Assembly: GCF_003602235.1 (NCBI RefSeq)
Contig: NZ_QZVS01000088.1
Location: 1 to 64,000 of the forward strand
Source: Cryobacterium melibiosiphilum
GTDB taxonomy: Bacteria > Actinomycetota > Actinomycetes > Actinomycetales > Microbacteriaceae
Direction of reading: 5' to 3'
Length of the DNA: 64,000 nt
The notes under the pieces are model-generated. The model was not told where the DNA came from. It saw only the letters and a list, made by a program, of their open reading frames with translations, and did not search any database. The position numbers and the translations under genes were made by a program. Positions 24,840 to 33,496 of this stretch are shown here, in pieces (position 1 is the first letter of the stretch; every line of letters starts with the position of its first letter).

Positions 24840-25028
24840 GAGCGCGGCGACGATTCCTTGTCTGCGCCGTGAGGCGTTCTGCGGCTTCCGCGTCGTAGCG
24901 ACGGCCATCGCGTCCACGTGCTCGGCTAACGGGTCGTCATCCGCCGGGACGCGGGGGGCTGCCTGTTGCAGCCACGCCGCGACCTGCGGGTCGGGCTCAA
25001 TCGTGTGCTCTTCGACGTCGTGGCTCAT
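24840..25028 (-). pseudogene. N-terminal fragment of a second sigma-associated membrane protein
   Basis: MSHDVEEHTIEPDPQVAAWL, then ADDDPLAEHVDAMAVATTRK and RRRQGIVAALG resemble the pre-membrane part of sigma-linked membrane proteins. The transmembrane helix and outer domain are lost; the frame continues without family features into 24800. Together with the sigma fragment at 22721-22912 it suggests that a second, related module once existed here. Confidence 0.5.
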
Positions 25029-25148
25029 GGGTTTCTCCTCTACTGGAACGATCCTTCACCAACGTCATGTCCACTTGAGCACGAGACGTCCACCAAGTCT
25101 TCACGCGGTCAACAAGATCCGGCAGACGGTTCTGTCAGGCTGGGTTTC

Positions 25149-25340
25149 ATGATTCGTCGACGAATCGCGACGGTGGCGACATCGAACGCCGACGACGCGG
25201 CATTCCGCGCTCTTGCCGACGTCACGGAGATCACTCAGCAGATTGACGATGTCCGTATCGTCGGTGGCCACATGGCCAGCTTGCTGCTCACCGCGTTCCC
25301 CGTGCCTGGGGCAATAGTGCGCAGAACCGGCATCCATTTC
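25149..25340 (+). pseudogene. Truncated unknown protein (nucleotidyltransferase-like N-terminus)
   Basis: From ATG at 25149 the reading frame is protein-like: DDAAFRALADVTEITQQIDD, then VRIVGGHMASLLLTAFPVPG and AIVRRTG. It then loses coding character near 25330. The GGHM-LLL pattern resembles nucleotidyltransferase-like accessory proteins, but I am not certain of the family. Likely a truncated gene. Confidence 0.4.
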
Positions 25341-25430
25341 GCGGTTCGCGGGGCTTGTTCAGCTCTAGAAGGACGCTCGCGAACGCACTTCCATGGCTAC
25401 GATTGTGGCGAGCACAGTGATTGAGAGCGC

Positions 25431-25958
25431 GTGATGACGTACAGCGTAATTCGAGTTCGCGCGACGCCTGGTGCCGCGCGCTCAGGGCGCACAGGTGGTG
25501 TGGTCGTGGTCGCTGGTATCGCGGTGGCCACGTGGATTTCTTTCGGCCGCCACCTCTTTGGGATCGGTGGCGACCTCACCATTATCTACGCGTCAACGCT
25601 GGGTGTGATTTTCGCCGCCCTGCTGGTGTTCACGGGGGTCGCGGTAGGACGCACGGCTCGTCGAGGGTTCGAAACTCGCGCGCTAACATACGTTTTTCTC
25701 CTTGCATCAGTCGTGAGCGGAATCTTGCTGGGACTTACGCTTCCCGATTCAACACCTCGCGGTTTGCAGACGATCATCAGCGGAAACACAGAGCCTGGGT
25801 TGGGCATCGCTATTGGTATCGCAAATCCCCTGGGCGTTGTCGGAATCGCGACCGCGATCATTGCGCTCGTGCTTTCGATTCGCGATTCGCGCGGGCGAAT
25901 CACGCTTGTTGAGTCCTGGAGCGACGAGGATGACGGCGCCCTTGTCGACCCCGCGTAG
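25431..25958 (+). CDS. Hypothetical four-helix membrane protein
   Basis: 175 aa (GTG at 25431 or the ATG immediately following). Four predicted transmembrane helices near residues 22-40, 47-70, 83-102 and 122-146, then a charged tail (SWSDEDDGALVDPA). Family not recognised. Confidence 0.6.
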   Translation: MMTYSVIRVRATPGAARSGRTGGVVVVAGIAVATWISFGRHLFGIGGDLTIIYASTLGVIFAALLVFTGVAVGRTARRGFETRALTYVFLLASVVSGILLGLTLPDSTPRGLQTIISGNTEPGLGIAIGIANPLGVVGIATAIIALVLSIRDSRGRITLVESWSDEDDGALVDPA

Positions 25959-26041
25959 CGGCAATTCGTTGCATCGCCGCCACTCCCGACAGAGCCACAT
26001 CCAGCGCATCAGGTCGGAAACACCAGTGAGGAGACAGCCCG

Positions 26042-26170
26042 ATGGGCTGGCACGATCAGACGGATGACGCCGGCAGTGCCCAGCTGAGCAACATCGTCGT
26101 GGAGGAACTTCGACCTGAGCATCCAGCTGTTCTGGCGGCCATGCGCCTCCGTGGTCTGAGCTGGGGCTGA
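26042..26170 (+). CDS. Small hypothetical ORF
   Basis: 42 aa, MGWHDQTDDAGSAQLSNIVV then EELRPEHPAVLAAMRLRGLS. Codon positions look natural, but no family or conserved neighbour supports it; it may be a gene remnant. Confidence 0.3.
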   Translation: MGWHDQTDDAGSAQLSNIVVEELRPEHPAVLAAMRLRGLSWG

Positions 26171-26410
26171 AAACGCTCGTCTGCTACGTCGTCGAGTTAC
26201 TCTTTCGCCGATCAGTCCGTCGGCCTAGGCTCATGACACGAACGTGACGAGCGCTCGGCTCATCGTCCACGACGACGGACTTGAACCGCGCACCTTTATT
26301 CACCGTTTATTGCGTCGAAACTGCGTGAGTCGGACCGAGATGCCACGCTGAAACAAAAGAGCACAGCAGAAAGTAAATCGTGATCAGAGCGAAATATCCC
26401 CAGAAAAATC

Positions 26411-26492
26411 GAGGCGTCACCGGAGTGGTTACTGGGCCGAATTTTGTGCAGCCACAAACCGTCGGTCCCGGGTTCGAGTCCCGGTCGCCCTA
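26411..26492 (+). other. tRNA-like 3' fragment, possible attachment site
   Basis: The T arm CCGGG-TTCGAGT-CCCGG is perfect and is followed by TCGCCCT and A, as in the 3' end of a tRNA. The 5' acceptor strand that would be required (AGGGCGA) is not present upstream, and no normal anticodon arm can be drawn. Partial tRNA 3' ends commonly mark the distal boundary of integrated elements; no integrase is in the window. Confidence 0.45.
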
Positions 26493-26690
26493 TTTTATTT
26501 TTTGATCTGATCAGGGTTTCTTGTCTGCACCGAAAGGGCAAGACTTGATGCATCCATTGTTTATATACAAAATATCCCCTCCCTGCGGGCCTTCACAGAG
26601 GAGGTGCGCCACCCCGACGCGATCGCTGGGACCGGCCTCTGACGCGCATCCGTGGCTCGGGCTCAGCCTCCGGGCTCGCGCCGGCAGCGG

Positions 26691-27437
26691 TCAGGCGTGC
26701 TGCTCCGTCTTGGCCAGCTGGCGGGCGAGGTCTTCCGGCGACAGGTTGGCTTCGCGGAACGCATCCGTCAGCGGCAGCTGCAGGCGCAGATCGGTGCCGA
26801 GGCAGAGGGCCGCACTGCCGGATCGCAGCTTAAAGTCCAACACGTGGCCGCCGCCCGTGCGGTCGTCGGTAATGAAGTGCGCGTGGCAGCCTGGCACGCC
26901 GATACCCTGCTCGTAGAGCGGGGTGCGGAAGCCGACGATGGAACCGGTGACGTTGCGCAGCTCGACGATGGCGTCTTCGTCAGTCGCCTCCACCATGGGG
27001 CGGTATGGCTTCTGCTGCTTGACGACAGTGCGCATGCGGATCCACTCAAAATCCCCGTCGATGCGCAGCGCGTACATGTAGTTCTCGGATGCCGTCATGT
27101 GGTCGATGAAGTCGCTCGCCTCGGTGCGGAGCACGTTGGCGGGCAGCTCGCTCTCGATATGCGGCACGAAGTTGGTCACCACGGCATACGGCGTGTGCGC
27201 GCCCAGGTCGGCCTTGTTCACGCCGCCGTCGGCACGCAATTGGTAACAGGTGCCATTGAGGATGAGCATCTCGCCGTCAAGCCCGTTGAAGGTGCCGATG
27301 CCGAAGCTGCCGTGCTGGAGCAGGTCGCGCACCGTCATCTCGCCCTCATAAACGCCGTCGAGCAGGGCGCTCATCAGGCTGGTCTGGAAGATCTCGTGCC
27401 GGGATCCGGTGAACTCGGCTGCGGTTGTGTCGCTCAT
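26691..27437 (-). CDS. alsD: Alpha-acetolactate decarboxylase
   Basis: 248 aa. Zinc ligands are visible in [16 protein letters not shown] (His185, His187, His198). The N-terminus [20 protein letters not shown] and the [15 protein letters not shown] segment are typical of AlsD/BudA. It converts 2-acetolactate to acetoin. ATG overlaps the stop of alsS by 4 bp, giving an alsS-alsD operon. Confidence 0.95.
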   Translation of the reverse strand: MSDTTAAEFTGSRHEIFQTSLMSALLDGVYEGEMTVRDLLQHGSFGIGTFNGLDGEMLILNGTCYQLRADGGVNKADLGAHTPYAVVTNFVPHIESELPANVLRTEASDFIDHMTASENYMYALRIDGDFEWIRMRTVVKQQKPYRPMVEATDEDAIVELRNVTGSIVGFRTPLYEQGIGVPGCHAHFITDDRTGGGHVLDFKLRSGSAALCLGTDLRLQLPLTDAFREANLSPEDLARQLAKTEQHA

Positions 27438-29200
27438 TGCAGTACGTCGCTTTCCAGATCAGCCATGAGCTCATCCCTGTTGTTGCGGTAGTCGACGCGC
27501 ACGTCGATGACGCTCGGTCCGTCTTCGTTCATGGCCTGTGCCAGCACGCCGGCGAAATCGCCGAGGTGGGTGACCCGGTAGCCGTGGGCGCCGAACGATT
27601 CGGCGTATTGCACGGCGTCGTAGTCGCCGAGCTGCACGCCGGATGTGCGGCCGTACTTGCCCTGCTGCTGGAAACCGACCATGTCGTAGGTGCCGTCGTT
27701 GAAGATGATGTGGGTGAAGGTGGAACCCAGCCGCACCGCGGTCTCCAACTCCATCGCGGAGTAGAGGAAGCCGCCGTCGCCGGACACCGAGACCACCGGG
27801 GTGCCGGGGCGCACCAGGGACGCGGCGATCGCCCAGGGCAGGGCAACACCCAGGGTCTGCTGGCCGTTGGAAAATAGCAGGGTACGCGGGTGATAGGTGC
27901 GGAAGTGCCGGGCCATGTAAATGTAGTGCGAGCCCACATCGCAGAGCACGGTGGTGTCGTCGGGCAGCAGAGCCCGCATCATGAGGGTCAGCTCGGCCGG
28001 GTGCACACCCTCCAGCTCGTCGTGGTCTGGCAGCGGGTTGTCGGCCTCGGCCAGGCGGGCACGTTCGGTGGCCACGACGGCGGACGCCGACTCCGACAGG
28101 GTGAGGCCGTCGATCTGTCGGGCGAGCGCATCTATGGTCTCCGCCACGTCGCCACGCAGCTCCACCGTGGGCCGGTAGTAGTCATCGAGGTCCGCCGATA
28201 GCTCGTCGAGGTGGATGATGCGGCGCAGGTGGTCTTTGTTCCACTTGGACGGTTCGTACTCCACGAAGTCGTAGCCGATGGCCAGGATCAGGTCAGCCTT
28301 GTGCAGCAGCACGTCGCCGGGCTGGTTGCGGAACAGGCCCACCCGGCCGAGGTAGTGCTCCTCGAGTTCATGGGAGAGCACACCGGCGGCCTGGAAGGTT
28401 TCGACCACGGGCAGCTGCGCGGCGCCGAGCAGGCGGTGCAAGGCAGTGACGGCGCGGTCGGACCCGGAGCGGGCACCGGCGAGGATCACCGGGAGTCGCG
28501 CCTGCTTGAGCAGCTCGGCGGCACGGGTGATGCTCTCGGCCGGGGCGGCGCCCAACCGCGGCGCCCAGTGCACCGTCTTCATCGACACCGCGGTGGAGTC
28601 GGTGAGCACGTCGTAGGGCAGGACAACCGCGGCGGCGCCCTTGGGCTCCTCGGCGGCCTGGCGGAAGGCGTTGGCGATGGCCTCCGGCACGTTGTCGGCC
28701 ATGCCTACCTCGCCTGCCGACTTGGTGACGGCCGAGAGCATGCCCACGGCATCCATCGCCTGGTGGGTGCGCTTGAGCCGGTCGCCGCGGGAGACCGCGC
28801 CGCAGATGGCCACCAGCGGGTCGCCCTCGGTGGTGGCGGTGAGCAGCCCGGTGGCGAGGTTTGACGTGCCGGGACCGCTGGTGACAAGCACGACGCCCGG
28901 TTCTCCGGTCAGGCGACCGACGGCGGCGGCCATGAAGGCGGCGTTCTGTTCGTGGCGCACCACGATCATCTGGGGACCGCCGTCGAGGAGGGCGTCGTAG
29001 ACCGGGTCGATCTTGGCACCGGGGACGCCGAAGATCCACTTCACGCCGTAGGCCTCCAGGCATTCGACGACGCGGTCGGCCGCCCGGCGGGGCGAACCGA
29101 GGTCACCGAGACCGAAGGCGGCGGGCGTGCCCGCCGGGGCAGCGACGCTGCCGGATGCCTGCTGAGCGTTGGTGTCCAGTGCTGGTGTCGTCTGTGCCAT
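27434..29200 (-). CDS. alsS: Catabolic acetolactate synthase
   Basis: 588 aa from ATG at 29200. ThDP-dependent enzyme: the catalytic Glu is in [19 protein letters not shown], and the ThDP/Mg2+ motif is [20 protein letters not shown] ending FND. Two pyruvates are joined to acetolactate. No small regulatory subunit is adjacent and alsD follows, so this is the acetoin pathway enzyme rather than the IlvB type. A GTG 13 codons upstream (29239) also has a ribosome-binding site (GGAGGG), so an N-terminal extension is possible. Confidence 0.95.
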   Translation of the reverse strand: MAQTTPALDTNAQQASGSVAAPAGTPAAFGLGDLGSPRRAADRVVECLEAYGVKWIFGVPGAKIDPVYDALLDGGPQMIVVRHEQNAAFMAAAVGRLTGEPGVVLVTSGPGTSNLATGLLTATTEGDPLVAICGAVSRGDRLKRTHQAMDAVGMLSAVTKSAGEVGMADNVPEAIANAFRQAAEEPKGAAAVVLPYDVLTDSTAVSMKTVHWAPRLGAAPAESITRAAELLKQARLPVILAGARSGSDRAVTALHRLLGAAQLPVVETFQAAGVLSHELEEHYLGRVGLFRNQPGDVLLHKADLILAIGYDFVEYEPSKWNKDHLRRIIHLDELSADLDDYYRPTVELRGDVAETIDALARQIDGLTLSESASAVVATERARLAEADNPLPDHDELEGVHPAELTLMMRALLPDDTTVLCDVGSHYIYMARHFRTYHPRTLLFSNGQQTLGVALPWAIAASLVRPGTPVVSVSGDGGFLYSAMELETAVRLGSTFTHIIFNDGTYDMVGFQQQGKYGRTSGVQLGDYDAVQYAESFGAHGYRVTHLGDFAGVLAQAMNEDGPSVIDVRVDYRNNRDELMADLESDVLQ

Positions 29201-29315
29201 GTGATGCCTCCCGAGTGCCGGTCGAGCCGGCGTCTGCACTAATCGTCCCTCCTTGACCGATAAGAAACAACGTCGATTGTGGATAGCAACGATCTGTCAA
29301 TGAGATAATTAGCGG
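29201..29315. promoter_or_regulatory. Divergent alsS / alsR control region
   Basis: An extended -10 (TGAGATAAT, 29301-29309) lies 6 bp before the alsR ATG, implying a leaderless transcript. The central sequence CGATTGTGGATAGCAACGAT is an imperfect inverted repeat suitable for a LysR regulator. On the minus strand TTGCTA and TCTTAT (18-bp spacing) are possible alsS promoter elements. Confidence 0.5.
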
Positions 29316-30233
29316 ATGGACCTTCGCCAGCTTGAATTCTTCAGCGCCGTCGCCGGCGAGCTCAACTTCACCCGGGCTGCCGAACGGCTCACGATTGCCC
29401 AGTCCGCGGTCTCGGCAGGGGTGCGCTCACTCGAGAGTGAGCTCGGCGTGGAACTCTTCGACCGCAGCCGCCGGCAGATCCGATTGACCTCCACCGGCGA
29501 GCTGCTGCTGCCCAAGGTGCGAGAGGCCCTCGACGCGGTGAACGAGGTGCGCGATGTGGCCCAGCAGTCCACCCACGCCATCACCGGGTCCATCGTGATC
29601 GGTCTGATGACGTCGGTGACGCTCGTGAACTCGCCCCGGCTGCTCGGTCTCTTCCGCACCGGGCACCCCGGGGTGAGCGTGCGGTTGCGCGCGGCCCGGC
29701 GCGGGTCGGCCGACCTCGTGGACGAGCTGGCCAGCGGCGAACTCGACCTCGCCTTCCTGGCGCTGAGCGGGCCCGTCCCGGCGATGTTGTCGGTGATGCC
29801 GATCGCCTCCTCCCCGATGGTGCTGGTGGTGCCCGCCGGGCATCCGCTGGCCGCCGCCGCGGGCGTGGACCTTGCCGCGCTGGGCGACGAGGAGTTCATC
29901 GACCTGCCGCCTGGCTATGCGAGCCGGCAGATCGTGGACGACGCGTTCGCCGCCGCAGGGGTGGAGCGCCGGGTGATGATCGAGGTCTCCGACATCGGTA
30001 CCGCCGCGGAGTATGTCACCAACGGCCTGGGCGTGGCCCTATTGCCCGAATTCGCCGCCCAGGCCGCCCTCAACGTGCGCCGCATCCCCGTGGGCACCGT
30101 GCCCGACTTCACCGTCTACCTCGCCGCGTCCCGCAAGCGGCGCGCGTCGGCCGCGGTGCAAGCGTTCGTCAACCTGGCGCTCTCCAGCGAGCAGCCCGAC
30201 GGCCCCTCCCATCCCGCCCTGCGCGCGCCCTGA
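29316..30233 (+). CDS. alsR: LysR-type regulator of the acetoin operon
   Basis: 305 aa. N-terminal wHTH MDLRQLEFFSAVAGELNFTR, then AAERLTIAQSAVSAGVRSLE, and a C-terminal periplasmic-binding-like effector domain. Divergent from alsS-alsD with a 115-bp shared control region, as in Bacillus alsR-alsSD, where acetate and low pH activate. The effector here is assumed by analogy. Confidence 0.8.
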   Translation: MDLRQLEFFSAVAGELNFTRAAERLTIAQSAVSAGVRSLESELGVELFDRSRRQIRLTSTGELLLPKVREALDAVNEVRDVAQQSTHAITGSIVIGLMTSVTLVNSPRLLGLFRTGHPGVSVRLRAARRGSADLVDELASGELDLAFLALSGPVPAMLSVMPIASSPMVLVVPAGHPLAAAAGVDLAALGDEEFIDLPPGYASRQIVDDAFAAAGVERRVMIEVSDIGTAAEYVTNGLGVALLPEFAAQAALNVRRIPVGTVPDFTVYLAASRKRRASAAVQAFVNLALSSEQPDGPSHPALRAP

Positions 30234-30348
30234 CTGCTCCCGAAGCACGCGGAATGTCAAGCTGAGTGGAGTCACCTGGGTTCCGAAGTGACACGTCATC
30301 GGCTCGCTCGGTCCCGCGGTGGTGTGGCCGCGGATCCGTCGCGCTGGA

Positions 30349-30369
30349 GGTTCCCCTCGCGGGGAAACC
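30349..30369 (+). terminator. Hairpin after alsR
   Basis: GGTTCCCC-TCGC-GGGGAAACC forms an 8-bp stem with one bulge, 115 bp after the alsR stop and before a convergent gene, so it may serve both strands. Confidence 0.5.
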
Positions 30370-30388
30370 ACGGTGAGTGGCTTTCGCG

Positions 30389-30796
30389 TCACGGTCGAAA
30401 TTCCTGGAATCCCCGGTGTTCGGCTCTCACCTCGGCGATGTCCCAGACCTCACGCTGGACACGTTCGGCAAGGTCATCCCCTTCGTTCATCCACACATCC
30501 CGCGCAGCGACACTCGGCCAGCCGGTGTCATGCCGGTACGTCGTATCCCACTCGTCGCCCCAGCGAAGTAGGTCTTCCCGAAGTGCATCGCTGAGCCCGA
30601 GATCCTCCGCGGAAACGTCACCGCTTTCGTCCCATAACGGCCATGGATGCGTGTAATCGGGATAGAACCGAATCGCCCGCAGAAGTCCGTCTCTTTTTAG
30701 AGCGGCCCGGCGAATTGCTCGTTCCGGAGTGCCGTATGCAGGCACCGGTAGTTCAACCTGCGTAACCGGATCGAGGACCCGCGAATCTTCGCTCAC
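30389..30796 (-). CDS. Hypothetical cytoplasmic protein
   Basis: 135 aa, acidic and Trp-rich: AIRFYPDYTHPWPLWDESGD, then EDLLRWGDEWDTTYRHDTGW. No membrane segments or known motifs. Such proteins occur near toxin-type loci as immunity proteins, but nothing here proves that. Confidence 0.6.
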   Translation of the reverse strand: MSEDSRVLDPVTQVELPVPAYGTPERAIRRAALKRDGLLRAIRFYPDYTHPWPLWDESGDVSAEDLGLSDALREDLLRWGDEWDTTYRHDTGWPSVAARDVWMNEGDDLAERVQREVWDIAEVRAEHRGFQEFRP

Positions 30797-30835
30797 TCGC
30801 CAACAATAGGGCGCGGCCCGCTCTGATGGCTACAA

Positions 30836-30994
30836 GCCGCTGACACGGGACGCCTGCCGACCGTCATTTGCGGGGCCGAGGTTCTCCGCACTGCCACTGA
30901 CGTCGGCGACCCCCACGTCCTCTTGGACACCGTGCGTCGCGACCTCGAAACCAAGACCGTCGATGAGTTCGTACGCGAATGGCGCGTTCTTGAC
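30836..30994 (+). pseudogene. C-terminal fragment of an unknown protein
   Basis: An open stretch ending in a stop reads LPTVICGAEVLRTATDVGDP, then VLLDTVRRDLETKTVDEFVR and EWRVLD. It has clear protein-like character but no start codon or N-terminal domain. Family not recognised. Confidence 0.4.
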
Positions 30995-31099
30995 TGAGAC
31001 CCAGCACGCTGGGCGTCGGGTCACACTTCACGAGGTAGCTCTTTGGATCTGCCGCATCTGTGCAGCTTTTGCGATTGTCATGATCGATCTCACCGTCGA

Positions 31100-31396
31100 T
31101 CAGTCGCTCGTGACCTCGCGCAAAAAGGCGACGTGCCCCTCGAAGGCGACCTGGCCGGCATCCGTCATCTCTGCCCAGGTCTTCGTGCGCCCACCGAGGG
31201 TGAGGCCTTTATGCAGGCGGACGTATCCGACCTGCTCCAGCTGCTTCAGGTGCTTGCTGAGGGTCGGGTCACTCACCTCGAGTGCGTCACGGATGACCGA
31301 GAAGTCGGTGGCGCCCAGCCGGGCGAGCATTCCGCAGATGCGGAGCCGAACGACCCCGTGGATGGTTTCGTCGAAGCGAGAAACGGCGCCGGACAC
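31100..31396 (-). CDS. Winged-helix regulator (PF13601/ArsR-MarR-like)
   Basis: 98 aa from GTG at 31396. ETIHGVVRLRICGMLARLGA, then FSVIRDALEVSDPTLSKHLK and LEQVGYVRLHKG form the single winged helix. Starts 2 bp after the stop of the upstream membrane protein gene, so they form an operon. Confidence 0.8.
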   Translation of the reverse strand: MSGAVSRFDETIHGVVRLRICGMLARLGATDFSVIRDALEVSDPTLSKHLKQLEQVGYVRLHKGLTLGGRTKTWAEMTDAGQVAFEGHVAFLREVTSD

Positions 31397-31398
31397 CG

Positions 31399-31869
31399 TC
31401 AGTTCCCCTCCGCAACGTCGCGCGAGAGGGCTCGCTCCATCCGCATCCCGAAGAACACCGTCGTGCTTCCGGCCAGAATCGCCGCAGGCCACAGCGCCCA
31501 TTCGACACCCAACCGGTCGTAGGCAATCACCCCGACCGCGATGATGACGGCCGCGATGAGGATCTGAATAATTCCAGGAACGCCCGCCCGTCGGGATGTC
31601 GCCCAGGGTTCTGCGTGATTGCGTGTTATCCACGGGCGGATCAGGCCGAGGCCCACGAACGCCAGGGCGCTCACGACGAAGCCCATCGCCTGCCAATTGC
31701 CGAGACCGAAGGACAGCGTCCACCCCGCGACGCTCACCCCGTGCAGCACGATCAACCACCAGGGAGCAGCCGCTCGCGCTCCCGACCACGCGCGATCACC
31801 GGCCAACGAGTCGAGCTGGGTCTGGGCGTCATCTCGGTTGATCGGTGCGGTCCCCTTGCTGTTTTCCAT
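31399..31869 (-). CDS. Membrane protein paired with winged-helix regulator
   Basis: 156 aa from ATG at 31869. Four predicted transmembrane helices in two hairpins (about 37-60, 62-82, 104-122, 124-146). The family is unknown, but the pair membrane protein plus small winged-helix regulator is common in actinobacteria and usually autoregulated. Confidence 0.65.
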   Translation of the reverse strand: MENSKGTAPINRDDAQTQLDSLAGDRAWSGARAAAPWWLIVLHGVSVAGWTLSFGLGNWQAMGFVVSALAFVGLGLIRPWITRNHAEPWATSRRAGVPGIIQILIAAVIIAVGVIAYDRLGVEWALWPAAILAGSTTVFFGMRMERALSRDVAEGN

Positions 31870-31956
31870 ATCGGCAACCTTACACTTGCCATCTTGGAAA
31901 GACAACGACGGGAAGGCTGCATAGGATTCAGTCCTATCAAGGCTCGGAGGCCGATC

Positions 31957-32268
31957 ATGCGGACCACACGACAGTTGAGCATCACCTTTCCCAACGAGAT
32001 GGCCGACGCCTTGCGGGCACGAGTGCAATCGGGGGAGTACGCCAGCGAGAGCGAAGCCATTCGTGATGGTCTGCGAGTTCTGTTCGCCCGGGACCGGGCG
32101 GTCGAAGAGCGGCTGCGCACCGGAGTCGGCGAGGCGTGCGACGCGCTTGCCGCTGATTCCTCGCGTGCCGTCAACGCAGCCCACGTGCGCAATCGGCTCG
32201 CTGCGGAGCGTTCCGCCCACAAGGGAAAGTACCCGGTTGTCTTCACCCCAGAAGCCCAAAGAGGGTCT
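31957..32268 (+). pseudogene. parD: ParD antitoxin read through into a ParE remnant
   Basis: The ribbon-helix-helix ParD is complete: RQLSITFPNEMADALRARVQ, then GEYASESEAIRDGLRVLFAR. Its expected stop is absent: the frame runs on through KGKYPVVFTPEAQ, which is the N-terminal beta strand of ParE. It then continues in frame through the start of an unrelated HTH gene at 32272. The toxin body is gone. Expression as written would give a ParD-HTH fusion. Confidence 0.6.
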
Positions 32269-32271
32269 GCC

Positions 32272-32670
32272 ATGACCGAGGATGAGAAAAGGACAGCCGC
32301 GGAGGATCTCGCGAAGCGACTGCGGCTGCTCTTCGACGTCGCGGTGGCCGAGTCGGGTAGCGAACCGACGTATACCCAGATCGCCGAGTTTCTGAAGCAA
32401 CGCGGCACGAACCTCTCACGGTCACGCTGGACGTACATCGTGAACGGCCATCGATACGTGCAAGACGCTCCGCTGTTCGAGGGCCTCGCTGCCTACTTCG
32501 ACGTCGTCGGGCTGATAGATCTCAAGCGATCACGACGGATTGTGCGCCGTGTTGCTCACGACGGATGCCGAGGACCTGATCGTGCACGCCCGCAGTGGTT
32601 CCGTCCATCGGCAGCAGTTCGTGCTGCAAGCACTGGCGCACATGATCCTCGGGCACGAGATCGACGATGA
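32272..32670 (+). CDS. XRE-like HTH protein, C-terminus probably frameshifted
   Basis: 132 aa from ATG at 32272. The first 85 residues (SGSEPTYTQIAEFLKQRGTN, then SRSRWTYIVNGHRYVQDAPL and FEGLAAYFDV) match the HTH found with ImmA/IrrE-type partners. The last 45 residues (RRVAHDGCRGPDRARPQW) look like out-of-frame reading. It is in frame with the ParD remnant upstream and overlaps the ImmA-like fragment. Confidence 0.5.
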   Translation: MTEDEKRTAAEDLAKRLRLLFDVAVAESGSEPTYTQIAEFLKQRGTNLSRSRWTYIVNGHRYVQDAPLFEGLAAYFDVVGLIDLKRSRRIVRRVAHDGCRGPDRARPQWFRPSAAVRAASTGAHDPRARDRR

Positions 32671-32770
32671 TTCCGACGGTCCCGACTTCTTGCTGCCCGA
32701 CATTCCCGCTGTCGTACTTCAGCGGCCTCGCGCCCATCGCGGCACAGCGCGCGCCCGATCAGCTCGATGA
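32540..32770 (+). pseudogene. ImmA/IrrE-like protease fragment
   Basis: VLLTTDAEDLIVHARSGSVH, then RQQFVLQALAHMILGHE and LLPDIPAVVL resemble the core and following strand of ImmA/IrrE-like proteins. The zinc motif HExxH is degraded to ALAHMILGHE, the N-terminal domain is missing, and the end is scrambled. Confidence 0.45.
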
Positions 32771-32925
32771 TCTTGGCAAGCGTGGTATCGCTGTTCAGGG
32801 CCTCGGCGACCATCGACTCAAAATTCGTGCCTGAGTCGAGCACGAAGGTCGTGTCCTTGCCCTTCGCCATCCGGTTGAGGCGGGACAGCGTCCGCACGGC
32901 CGTCACCCCGCTGAGCTTCAGGTCA
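32735..32925 (-). pseudogene. Type I restriction HsdR helicase fragment
   Basis: KLSGVTAVRTLSRLNRMAKG then KDTTFVLDSGTNFESMVAEA resembles helicase motif VI and the following strand (QTLSRLNR...FVLDF) of HsdR. Only about 60 codons survive, with no hsdM or hsdS nearby. Indicates a deleted restriction system. Confidence 0.55.
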
Positions 32926-33100
32926 GGTGTGGCAGACCAGACAGCGCGCAAACCCATGACAGCGGCGGCCCGGCTCCTCTTCGGTGGCCTGATCCGCAAA
33001 CTGCACGACAATCCGCTTGAACGGTCTCACGCTTGAGGATGTACCCATCGACGGCGTGAACCGGCAAATCGATGCGCTGAAGTCCTTGTTCCAGTAGCGG

Positions 33101-33439
33101 CTACGACAAATGCCCCAAGAGAATATCTCGCTGTCGGGCTGCGGTCCGGGCGTCGTCGTCAAGGGCAGCCGCGCGCTCGAGGAGGTCGGCGCGAAGTTCA
33201 GCACACATCTCAAGCTGAGGCGTTTGGCCGCGCGCGCACGGGAGGTAGCGCCGAATGGCCTCGGAGTTGAGCCCGGAGAGGTAGAGACCCTTGATCTGCG
33301 AGACGATCAGAGCGGCATCCTCGGCGTACTCGCGGTATCCGTTGCATCCCCGCTGCGGCACGAGGAGGCCTTGTTCCTCGTAGTAGCGCAACGCCCGTCG
33401 GCTAACGCCACTCTGATGGGACAGTTCGCCGATTCTCAT
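33101..33439 (-). CDS. MerR family transcriptional regulator
   Basis: 112 aa. MRIGELSHQSGVSRRALRYY, then EEQGLLVPQRGCNGYREY is the MerR winged helix, followed by the dimerisation coiled coil (RADLLERAAALDDDARTAAR). No cysteines placed like metal-sensing MerRs. Divergent from a hydrolase gene whose promoter has the long MerR-type spacer. Confidence 0.9.
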   Translation of the reverse strand: MRIGELSHQSGVSRRALRYYEEQGLLVPQRGCNGYREYAEDAALIVSQIKGLYLSGLNSEAIRRYLPCARGQTPQLEMCAELRADLLERAAALDDDARTAARQRDILLGHLS

Positions 33440-33457
33440 GGCGTCACACCTTTCCGC

Positions 33458-33489
33458 TTGACCCTCACGTCAGTGTCACGCCTTACGGT
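33458..33489 (+). promoter_or_regulatory. MerR-type promoter of the hydrolase gene
   Basis: TTGACC (33458-33463) and TACGGT (33484-33489) are separated by 20 bp (or TTACGG by 19), the over-long spacing that MerR proteins correct by DNA twisting. The spacer contains CCTCACGTCAGTG, resembling the left half of the actinobacterial MerR box. The start codon at 33497 falls at the expected transcription start. Confidence 0.6.
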
Positions 33490-33496
33490 GACGTCT

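Larger units (their letters stand above)
25959..26690. other. Gene-poor region with a small ORF and tRNA-like fragment
   Basis: 732 bp. It holds a 42-codon ORF at 26042-26170 and the tRNA-like element at 26411-26492, plus AT-rich sequence (26495-26580). No other gene is supported. Confidence 0.4.
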
